Assembly: GCA_033557465.1 (NCBI GenBank)
Contig: CM066033.1
Location: 907,768,808-907,832,807, forward strand
DNA: 64,000 nt
Reading direction: 5' to 3'
Source: Ichthyophis bannanicus
Lineage: Eukaryota > Chordata > Amphibia > Gymnophiona > Ichthyophiidae
The notes under the pieces are model-generated. The model saw only the letters and a list, made by a program, of their open reading frames with translations, was not told the origin of the DNA and did not search any database. This document shows positions 55,943-64,000 of this stretch, piece after piece (position 1 is the first letter of the stretch; the number at the start of each line of letters is the position of its first letter). The position numbers and the translations under genes are program-made.

Positions 55943-56012
55943 ACCCCACTGTGGGTTTGAACCCATGAGCTCTGACTTCAGAAGCAGTGAAGTAATCACT
56001 GGGCTATAGCTG
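55943..56012 (-). repeat. tRNA-like module, inverted, copy 5
   Basis: The complement has CTATAGCCCAGTGATTACTT (A box region) and GGGTTCAAACCCAC (B box). Equivalent to 43955-44020. Confidence 0.7.
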
Positions 56013-58007
56013 CCAGCAAACCCCTGGCTGGCTGCAGAGAGCATGCACATCACCACACAGACAGTCTGCTGTGGTCACCAGGATAGGGTTAGCCCACCCA
56101 TACCCATGCTGCACTGCACATGCAAATCAGCTGTCCACAGATTAACACAAGATGGGCAATGCACCCCCACAGCACCTCGGCCTGGTAGAGGGAAGTGACC
56201 ATGTGCACCCACACACCACCTCGGCCTGGTAGGGGGTACTGACCGTGTGTTTTACTGGCACAGAGTAGCTACACACCATCACATTGTGCATGTACTGTGC
56301 TCACCCTGAGGGTGCAATGAGGCGCCCAGGACCAGGTCCACAACACCTTCCATGGCTGAAAGAGGCCATGCCGGAGGTCCAAAGCAGTGTTAATGTGTGA
56401 GATAGGTAGTTTCTGCATAAACACCTTGGATATCTGTCTGTTTCAGTCAGGATGTAGCCCCCCCATGGACCATGCACCACCATCCCCCTCCTCCAGGGCC
56501 AAGGGTGGCAAACAGGGTCTCTCATCAATAGATCCACATTCTACCTCCCTGCAAAGGTGGCAGCAGAGGGGTCCATCAACCCCAGTCCTGCTGAGGAACA
56601 GACACCCCACAGGGCAGTCAATGCAGCTCTATACACATCCATAACACAATAGCAGACAGACATGAGGCCTAGATATGATGAGCTGCACCCCACCCCTATC
56701 TGATATTCTCCTGCAGCAAGTCATCATCCACTGCACCCTGCAAACTGCTCCATCAAGACACATACCAGCTACAAACAGTGTGCTAGTTAGTCCACAGTGC
56801 ATGTTACCAGTGGAGATGCATGCACCCAGAACTGGGATGTCAGCATACACAGCAATCAGACAAACCAGTGACTGGGGCCCCAAAAGGAAACCCATATCTA
56901 TCACATGAGAGAAATACTATATGGCACTATGGGGTTGCCTAGCCATGCTGTGGTCACTGCACAGTCAGGGTGAGAGTGATCTCTCAGCAGGACATACTGA
57001 GGTCACCCTGTCCGTATAGGTGGTGGCCGGGCACTAAAATGTCCCAGTCAGTGCCCTATGCCCTGTGCAGATGCACCCTGGCCAGGCCCCCTCTCTCCAG
57101 CCTATACCCATGGTACCTTGCTCCTCATTATGCACATTGGCAGCCCAATACTGGCAACATTGCTGGCAGTGTGGGCTGTGGAAGGTGTTTGCAGCCATCA
57201 CACACTGGATAGACAGACAGCCACCCCCACACCTATGGCAGCATTGTGCTACTATAGAGGGGTTCAGCAGCCATACCCACCACACCAGTCCTGGGCACAG
57301 TACAGGCATGGATATGGTATGCAATACTGTTGGGGGTCACTCCCCAGGGCGGTAAACACTGTCAGAGACCAGACCTGCAGCACACACCGCAGACATCAGA
57401 ATGATTGTTATGGTGGAGCCCAAGGAGCAAAATGTGCCTAACGTAGGAATTGATATCTGCCAGTTATCATGGGAAACATTTGATAGCTGTATACCATATA
57501 CCCAGGTGTAGGGTGGCATTGCTAAGGTATGCAACTGCTAGTATTGGGAGATACAGGCAGGGCCCAATGTCCTGCCTCTCCAGGAGGCATTGGCCAATGG
57601 GGCCTGTGGGGGGGTGGGGGTGTGTGTCTGGCCCTGTTGGCTGCTGCTTTACGGCAGAGTTTCCCAACTCCAGTCCTGGTGTTCCAAACACTGTTCGGGT
57701 TTTCATGCTGTCCCTCATAAATATGCATGAGCTACATCTGCATACCATGGGGGTGGTGCATAGATATGCAGCACAGGCATCTTTATTAGAGGCAGCATGG
57801 AACCTGAATGGTGTGGGGCACTCCAGGACTGCATTTGAGAGACTCTGCTCTAGGTAATGCGGCTGTTTATGGTGTCTTTGTTTGGTGTGGTAAAATATAG
57901 GCGTATTAACCATGCGTATGTTCTCAGCAATAAAGGTTTGTCCTTACTATCACGGTTTAGTTGTGGGAAAAATATGTGGATAGGATTGGAGGTAGCCCCA
58001 GCTGGCC

Positions 58008-58078
58008 TTTGAACCTGTGACCCTCTGCCCCTCTGCTCCTGCACACACTGTCTGCGTGCACTGCACCACTCTGTTGCC
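58008..58078 (-). repeat. tRNA-like module, inverted, copy 5
   Basis: The complement shows AGAGTGGTGCAGTGCACGCA and AGGTTCAAAGGCC near the B-box position. Confidence 0.6.
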
Positions 58079-58474
58079 ACAGATATGCTGCCTTCCCTGG
58101 GGAGTCCATGACTGTACATCCAACAGAGCCTGTCTGTTGCGGTGGACGGTGCCAGCCTGCACATGCCTAGGCCACTGTGTGCTGTGGCTTGCAGCCACTG
58201 CCCCCTCCACCACCTGTACCCTCTGCCAACATGCAGACATGTCCTTATCTGGGAAAGAGCATATGACCTGATTGAGTTGTGGCACTCCAGGACTGAATTT
58301 GGGGGACTCGGCTGTAGGTAATGCCCATTGTTATGGTTTGTGTGCGGTGTAGGTTAAAATATGGGCGTTTGAACCATGCTTATGTTCTCAGCAATAAAGG
58401 AGTGTCTTTACTATCACTGTTTAGTGGTGGGTAAAACTATGGAGACTGGGTTGGCAGGAGCCCCAGCTGGGATT

Positions 58475-58545
58475 TGAACCTGTGACCCTCTGGTCTTGCA
58501 AGTACTGGCTGTGTCTGTTGCACCACACTGTGGCCACAGAGACAG
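58475..58545 (-). repeat. tRNA-like module, inverted, copy 5
   Basis: The complement has GTGTGGTGCAACAGACACAG and a perfect B box GGTTCAAATCC. Closest match to 31295-31362. Confidence 0.65.
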
Positions 58546-58699
58546 TGTGGTCCCTGGAGATAGGAAACCTGGCCTGACGAGTCAGAAACCCTGCTCTGCA
58601 CAATTTTACTGTGGGCTCATTTACCTTGTACGGAGACAAAAGTGCAAATAAGCCTCAAAAATGACCTCGGAAAAAGGGCCAAAAAACCATGACCAAGAT

Positions 58700-58874
58700 G
58701 GGCAACAGTGATATTAATGGGCAACCATAAAAAAAACTCCCAGGAAAGCTCCAATAAACTGCTATGAATTTTGAAAGGGTCTACGGAGCGTAGACCCTTC
58801 CAAAAATAATTTCCTTTTTTTGGAGCTTTCCTGGGAGTGTTTTTTATGGTTGCCCATTAATATCACTGTTGCCC
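58700..58874. repeat. 175-bp hairpin in copy 5
   Basis: GGGCAACAGTGATATTAATG, GGCAACCATAAAAAAAACTC and CCAGGAAAGCTCCA are mirrored by TGGAGCTTTCCTGGGAGT ... ATGGTTGCCCATTAATATCA CTGTTGCCC. The centre is GGGTCTACGGAGCGTAGACCC (58780-58800), nearly perfect. Confidence 0.92.
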
Positions 58875-59216
58875 AGCTGGATTATAATTTTTGAGAATTT
58901 TGTTGTAGTCATTTTCAGTTTATATTTGCTATTTTGTTCTGTGCACATGTATCACACTGCTCACGTGTTTTAGGTTTCCCCGGTTTTGCTGTACATTGCT
59001 GACGGAAATGGTTTCTCTTCCCTTTAAATCGGCTCTAACTCGAGGTTTTCACTCGCGGTATTTTTTGGGTCTATTTTCAGCCCCGCTCCTGTGCGAGGAG
59101 CCTCTCCCCTCCCACTCTCCACCCATTGACCCCGTCCCCCCGCCCCTCGGGAGCCTTCCTCTGCCCTCGAAATGCCTTTCCACGCCTCTATCGCACATCA
59201 GCGCGCCGCGCACTTT

Positions 59217-59292
59217 TGCGGGCGGCGTGCACGTGTGCGGGCGGCGCGCACATGTGCGGGCGGCGCGCACATGTGCGGGCGGCGCGCACGTG
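59217..59292. repeat. Four 19-bp GC-rich tandem units in the copy 5 terminus
   Basis: Four head-to-tail units of TGCGGGCGGCGCGCACATG, with at most two changes each, all CpG-rich. A 28-bp perfect palindrome with centre TAAGGTACCTTA follows at 59319-59346. Confidence 0.95.
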
Positions 59293-59430
59293 TGTGGGGC
59301 ACCAAAAACGCACTATTAGCGTGCGCTAAGGTACCTTAGCGCACGCTCAAGTGTGCCCCGCACAATTGCGCGGTTTAGTAAACATACCCCTAGGTCTTTA
59401 TCTGCCATCATATACTATGTTACTATATTT

Positions 59431-60599
59431 TACATATAGAAGTAATGTCATCTGATGGCACTAATTGCACAGAATCTTCTAGTCTTCTGAAAAAAAACTT
59501 GCAGAGCCCCAATAGTGTGATCTATTAGCTGACACACTGAAATAACTCAGCAGGAGAAGAGGCGATGTGTGTGACTGATCATCCTACTGTCCTCGAAGAG
59601 CACCTGTTACAGATGACAATTTTGTTTTTTCCTTAGACAAGCACAGTAACCAGTCACACAGATGGGAATCCCTAAGGGCAGCTTTCAACAAAAATCATGG
59701 AAACAAAAACAGGACAATCAAAGGGCGGGAAAACATGTTAAGCAAACACCATATCCTTTTTTAACATGTAACCCAGGTGCAGTTATAGGCAGGTGTTCTT
59801 GCATATTCTGGACCCTTGCCATCCCTAATTAGGTACAGAGTGGTTTACAATCCTAAAAAGAAAATTAAAATGAAAAGAAATGCATTAAAAACAGGAAAGG
59901 ACAGAATGCATTGAAAAGAGACAAAAAAGTCTGAAACAAAATCAAAATGTTCTGTGACTGAGGTGGGGACCTGGACCCTCTAGGGATGTTTCATTTTCTA
60001 ATTTCTTTCACCAGATCTGCAGAAGGGAGCCCAGGAGTCAGCATCACCCTTCTGGAAGCACCTGTAACATCATGACAGATTCTACTGTCCCAGTCTTCTC
60101 TGAGCCTGACCTATGGCTTGGCCCCAGAGTTTTGTCTGCTTTAATGTTTCTGGAAACTGTGAGCAACTATCTCATTTAAAGTGGGGTTCTGATAAAGTCA
60201 GACCATGAATGCTGGAATCTCTTGGCCATTTCTGGGACTTTGTGACTTATAGAGGGTAGACACCTGCATAGACATCTGGGTAGGCACTATTTTAGAAAGG
60301 CATGTTAGCATCTACTTATCTTTAGAAAATACTAGTATATTTCGTAACGAATGTGCGTGGAATGCATGCACGGTCACTTACACCTTCTTGACAGCAACAT
60401 ATGCTTTACAGACGTACGCATGTAGATTCATGTGTTTTATAATCTATGCACATTTGTATGAACTCTGCTTCTGCTCTGCCCAAACTGAATCTCCATCTGT
60501 GCCTACCGGTAAAGTATGTACCTTCATGCCAAAGCATTTTATAAGAGCTCATTTACATGTATATCTGACCACATATGCAAGGGGATGACTTTATAAATG
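59431..60599. other. Mostly unique DNA with a possible DIRS fragment
   Basis: TGTGTGACTGATCATCCTAC, TGTCCTCGAAGAGCACCTGT and TACAG (59569-59613) recall the GTCCATGGAGAACACCTGCT motif of the DIRS terminus at 16531-16571, so 59560-59700 may be a DIRS remnant. A retroposon-tail-like GTACAGAGTGGTTTACAATC lies at 59831. The rest shows no gene. Confidence 0.4.
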
Positions 60600-61140
60600 T
60601 ATCTCCTTACTGCTAACAGGGAGTCAGCAGTCAGCTGTAGTAGCCTGTGACCTTCCTGGAAGTCTACAAACTGGTATAGCTAAACCAGAAAGGACAGCCT
60701 TAAAAGTGGTGATAAATTTCATTGTTATCTTTGCTGTAGCTCAAGGAATAACCTCATTTTACCATTAGATGGGACAGTTGTAATAACGTCTCATGGTAAA
60801 TAAATTAATTTGATTTTAGAACCTCAAATTCCAGAGTAATTTGAGCTCATTAGAGTTATTCTTAATCTCTTAAAGAAGTAAGGGAGTGATTTCAAAGCTA
60901 TAATTACATTTAATTTCTTCAGTGGAGTTTCTCTGTCCACACAGGAATCTGATTAGCCCCACCAGCAGAAGCCCCGTACTAGGAGGTTTGCTTTTGGAGT
61001 AAACTACATCAAGTGCTAAGTCTTGGAAAAAAAATAATTTCTTTTTCTGAATTTTCTTCAATGCTGAAATCTGTCCTTTAAGTTAACAGAGTAGAAAGTG
61101 TGCAGAGACTATTCTTCTATAAATATTTTTTCTTATTACT
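60600..61140. other. Unique AT-rich DNA, possible conserved non-coding element
   Basis: 60700-60930 (AATAACCTCATTTTACCATT, CTCATGGTAAATAAATTAAT, CTATAATTACATTTAATTTC) is repeat-free and rich in TAAT cores. No gene. Confidence 0.3.
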
Positions 61141-61149
61141 TTCATCAAG

Positions 61150-61490
61150 CAGGGGTGGTGGAACACCATCTTCTTTGGGAGGGGTCAAGCTCCACACCTA
61201 GGCTAGCTACACTGCATGAGGCAGTGATCGCAGACCTTCCCCTCCTGTCTGCCCATGGGGATCCAATCTCCTGTGGACAGACAGGAGGGGGTCTTTGCCG
61301 CAATTGCAGTGCTCTTCTGCTAGGGGAGGATGGGATCCCCGTAGGTAGCCTGCTGACTGTCGGGTTTTGATTGCCACCTTCTCCTGCTTATGCTCACCGG
61401 AGATCAGATCTCCATGGGCAGAAATAGGGATCATGGCAGTGAAGTTTTGGTGGGGTCAGGGCCCGTGTGGCCCACCTCTTTCTAACATCT
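61150..61490. repeat. Possible hAT-like non-autonomous fragment
   Basis: Starts CAGGGGTGGTGGAACACC, resembling hAT termini. It contains an inverted pair CCCCTCCTGTCTGCCCATGG and GTGGACAGACAGGAGGGGG (61238-61292). The right end (GTGTGGCCCACCTCTTTCT) is not a convincing inverse and no 8-bp duplication is visible. Confidence 0.35.
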
Positions 61491-61812
61491 ATGTCATCAA
61501 GTAAAGAGAACAGTTCCTGTATATGGTGTCTTCATTGTGTAAATACACTGGGGTGGTTTAAGAAATCTATCAGAGTGGCAATACCCCTATATTCAAACAG
61601 AAATAAATAATTTAATTATCAGAAATCACTTAATTATATTTAACATAAGAACATAAATTCTTAAAATCCATACATAGTTAAAAATATCTTTCTAAAATCC
61701 TGACACATTTCAGCAACTGCTTTTTTCATGGGTCTCTTAAATATATTCCACAAAACATAACAAGATACTTAGACTATGTATGGTAAGGCCAGAATACAAA
61801 TAACACTTCTTC
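61491..61812. other. Unique AT-rich interval
   Basis: Nothing recognised. Confidence 0.3.
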
Positions 61813-61945
61813 CCTACTACTACTATTACTACTGCTACCACTTATCATTTCTATAGAGAATTTGCATATGTACAGGCATATCCAGCGCTGTACATATGCA
61901 AGTAAGAGACAATCCCTGCTCATCAGAGCTTACAATCTAATTAAG
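61813..61945 (+). repeat. Retroposon tail fragment (TACTAC... type)
   Basis: CTACTACTACTATTACTACT, TTTCTATAGAGAATTTGCAT, CCAGCGCTGTACATATGCAA, then CTCATCAGAGCTTACAATCT. A diverged partner of 2441-2540. Confidence 0.6.
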
Positions 61946-62322
61946 ACAGACCATACAACTACCTCCATGTTCATGAGGTGCAATCTACATAATAGACATA
62001 AAAATACATAGATTAAAAACATATATAAGCAAGATGAAACAATTCCAAAAACGCATAAGAAAATAGACATCACTATCCATAAATAACCAAAAAGTAAAAC
62101 GAGAAAAATAAAATTGATAGAAACAAAGAACCAAAGTATCCAAAAAATAAAATAAAGAAGAAAAAAAGCCCCAAAATCAAACAAGCCTACACCACTAGAA
62201 GAAACCTTCACTTATTTCTGGAACCTCCTATACTGTGGAAACATAAGTCCATCACTACTTATTTCAACCAATGATATACTAAATGGCCCTATGATTAAAG
62301 CCCGGTAAGGCTGTGCAAGTAA
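61946..62322. other. Unique AT-rich interval
   Basis: A-rich on the plus strand. The Phe/Leu-rich minus frame (61930-62211) follows from that composition. Confidence 0.35.
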
Positions 62323-62394
62323 GGGCCATGTTTACTAAGGTGCCTGGAGTAGCATGGGGCAAACACATGGTTAGGGCATAAATATACTGCAGTG
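62323..62394. mobile_element. MITE family C, left end
   Basis: GGGCCATGTTTACTAAGGTG after TAA (62320-62322), then interrupted by a SINE. No right end found. Confidence 0.5.
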
Positions 62395-62625
62395 AAGTGG
62401 AGGAGTGGCCTAGTGGTTGGGGTAAGGTACCATAGGCCAGAAGGTCAGTGGTTCAAATCCCACTAGAGGACAGCAACCTTGGGCCAGAAGGACTGGGGTT
62501 TCTAGTCCCACAGGTGCTCCTTGTGGTCTTGGGCAAGCCTCCATTGCCCATGTTCCGTGTTAGTGTATGTGTCACATATCCCCCAACCACTTTAACCTGG
62601 TGAAAAGCAGGATATAAATACTGTA
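62395..62625 (+). mobile_element. tRNA-derived SINE
   Basis: A box TGGCCTAGTGG (62406-62416), B box GGTTCAAATCC (62450-62460), body with CTCCTTGTGGTCTTGGGCAA (62517-62536), short tail GGTGAAAAGCAGGATATAAA. Same family as 46680-46978 in opposite orientation, with a degraded tail. Confidence 0.85.
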
Positions 62626-63183
62626 GAGGGGGCTACTAATGTGATGTTATGGCCAGCATTAAGCCCTGCAGAGATATCACACAGCAATACCAGGGTCTCT
62701 ACTCCACTAGCAGGGCACCTAGTGAGAGGGCTGACCTGGGAATAGGCACATCCTGCTGCACAGCTCAGAGCAATGGGCCAAAGTACAAGGGGTGAGGCAT
62801 GCAAACCAGCAGGAAGGTCTTGGGTTAAAGGGTTGGAGCAGGTTGGGTTTGGGGGTTTAAGTACTATTTTAAAATATATATTTTATTTCCCTGACGCAGC
62901 ATGGGTGAGATTCTGACATTATTGGAGAACTGATGGTGAAAGTTGCACATCCTTTTTCAGAAAAGTCCCTAAATGGGAGAAATGAGTATTATGCAGTAGC
63001 AAAAAATGTTTATCTTAATGGAAGTTTTTTTTCTCTGACCTACGTATATGTTCATGTGGCATTATGTTTAGCTGTGACACTCTCTGACGTCTATTTCCTT
63101 CCCTAGTTCAAAGTTGAAATTGAGACTGAGGGTCGGAAGAGTTTTCCTGTGTATGTATTGCATATGTTATGTTCATGATTGAC
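62626..63183. other. Unique interval
   Basis: No gene recognised. Confidence 0.3.
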
Positions 63184-63381
63184 GGAGCCCCAAGGCACTG
63201 GGAGATGAACAAAGGAGCACCAAAATTGGCATGGAGACCCCAAGATACAATGAGAGGTGTAAAGAAGCACCAATATTGATATGAAGAATAGGTACTGGAA
63301 AAGTGACAAAATGCCACTAACATTGGCAGTAAGACCGCAAGGCATCAGAAAAGGAACAAAGCAGCACCACTATTGGCATGT
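63184..63381. repeat. Minisatellite, about 50-bp unit, four copies
   Basis: Units resemble CCCCAAGGCACTGGGAGATG AACAAAGGAGCACCA AAATTGGCATGGAGA. Starts are near 63187, 63237, 63287 and 63333, with considerable divergence. Confidence 0.75.
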
Positions 63382-63856
63382 ACTGTGTGAGCTTTTGAGA
63401 CCTCACAGGCCTTATCTTCTGCTATAATGATTTCACTTTTTTTAACCTGACAATTTCATCACCGGTTCACATTTTTTTTGAGGTTTCCTGATTAATGCTT
63501 TATTTAGACCCTCATATTCTGATAAAAATGGTCTGATTTGCAATTTCCTTTTGCAAAATTCACATCAGATATATGTGCATGACACTATGTTGACAGAATA
63601 CCATTATCATATATTGTAATTCTCAGATTATTGATAGCATTATCAAGTCTGGACAAAACTATCCCAGTGATCAAGGAGCCATCTGGTGACCTCAGAGATA
63701 ATAAGGACTCATTAGGGAGAAATTTATTACAATACCCACTTTCTGTTCCCCTTCTGAGTTTAACAAAACCTGTTATATTGTGATCCAGCGGGTGCTACGT
63801 GTTATAACCTTCAGACCTATTAATAATTATAAAAAACCAAACAATTCTTTATACCA
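63382..63856. other. Unique AT-rich interval
   Basis: No gene recognised. Confidence 0.3.
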
Positions 63857-64000
63857 CGGTTTCCCAAAACTGTTCTGAGGAACCCACTGTGAGTTCGATT
63901 TTCAGGATATCCACAAAGAAATTTCTATATATTGCATGTCCAAGGTATGCAGATTTATCTAATGCATGTTCATTGTGGATATTCTGAAACCCCCCAGTGA
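63857..64000. mobile_element. Palindromic MITE, second copy, at the window edge
   Basis: GGTTTCCCAAAACTGTTCTG then TTTTCAGGATATCCACAAAG and, mirrored, AATGCATGTTCATTGTGGAT, ATTCTGAAACC. Same general type as 11471-11654, diverged. Probably continues past the edge. Confidence 0.6.

Larger units (their letters stand above)
54942..59390 (-). mobile_element. Family G copy 5, complete, 4449 bp
   Basis: Bounded by GGGGTATGTTTACTAAAAC and CGGTTTAGTAAACATACCCC; flanks TTG (54939-54941) and TAG (59391-59393) are an imperfect 3-bp duplication. Order, reversed relative to copy 4: alpha terminus with GCCATATAAGGAGTGGGCGT, tRNA-like modules alternating with palindrome arrays, inverted tRNA-like module, central block (56150-57470), embedded palindromic MITE (57650-57850), two inverted tRNA-like modules (58008-58078, 58475-58545), hairpin (58700-58874), beta terminus with a 19-bp tandem repeat. 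It has two copies of the 58000/58475 module where copy 4 has one. No transposase. Confidence 0.92.
54130..59430 (+). pseudogene. CR1-like LINE C-terminus and 3' UTR, split by family G copy 5
   Basis: The frame 54142-54660 encodes the RT C-terminal domain: EKDLRVIVSEDLKVTKQYDK, RRMLGCIQRGITSRKEEVLM, PLYKSLVRPHLEYFAQFW, VQRKATKMI and YTLEDRRDRGDMI, strongly CR1-like. After the stop the 3' UTR runs to AGACTAGATGGACCATACTT (54921-54940). Copy 5 intervenes, then GGTCTTTATCTGCCATCATA (59393-59412) completes the same 3' UTR seen intact at 15567-15610. 5'-truncated. Confidence 0.9.

Noticed and set aside
4010..63381. CRISPR-like arrays among the tandem repeats
   Set aside because: Repeats are contiguous or palindromic with no unique spacers, and the context is eukaryotic.

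Overview
This is a stretch of eukaryotic, almost certainly vertebrate, nuclear DNA with no recognisable host exon, rRNA or functional tRNA gene. The mixture of mobile elements (a DIRS-type tyrosine-recombinase retrotransposon, L2-, CR1- and RTE-type LINEs, tRNA-headed SINEs with an L2-like tail, hAT, piggyBac-type and many PIF/Harbinger-like elements) points to an amphibian. A caecilian is my best guess, but it rests on remembered repeat style and not on a search. Nearly all long open frames are decayed reverse transcriptases or chance frames in repeats. The longest uninterrupted frame, 345 codons at 7386-8423 minus, lies inside a hAT element and I do not recognise it.

Layout. 1-4432: a decayed LINE, unique AT-rich DNA, a minisatellite and an L2 tail. 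4433-6249: truncated copy of a large modular terminal-inverted-repeat element, called family G here, followed by a 165-bp hairpin. 6758-11018: complete non-autonomous hAT element with a perfect 8-bp target duplication. 11787-12700: family G fragment. 12700-16830: DIRS fossil with RT, RNase H and YR. 17171-19627: well-preserved L2 LINE. 20-23 kb: unique DNA and MITEs. 23290-26752: RTE LINE inside a MITE, itself interrupted by an inverted RTE fragment. 27291-29726: three TIR elements joined end to end through shared TAT triplets. 30499-33823: family G copy 2, inside a LINE. 36217-38208 and 40839-45079: family G copies 3 and 4 in opposite orientation. 48007-50373: second hAT element, splitting a CR1 endonuclease region. 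52738-52942: TTAA-flanked MITE. 54942-59390: family G copy 5, splitting a CR1 LINE. 59.4-64 kb: mostly unique DNA, SINEs and short repeats.

The most unusual component is family G. It has termini GGGGTATGTTTACTAAA and its complement, with 3-bp target duplications (TTA, ATA, TTG/TAG). Full copies are 3.3-4.4 kb, large for elements with no visible transposase. They are mosaics of CpG-rich palindromic termini, a hairpin, an embedded palindromic MITE, a long shared central block, several tRNA-like modules on both strands, and arrays of a 12-bp palindromic unit. Three copies interrupt, or are chained onto, other repeats so that their boundaries can be read base by base. The nesting gives a relative chronology: CR1 is older than family G copy 5 and hAT-2, a LINE is older than family G copy 2, and a MITE is older than the RTE insertion, which is older than the inverted RTE fragment.
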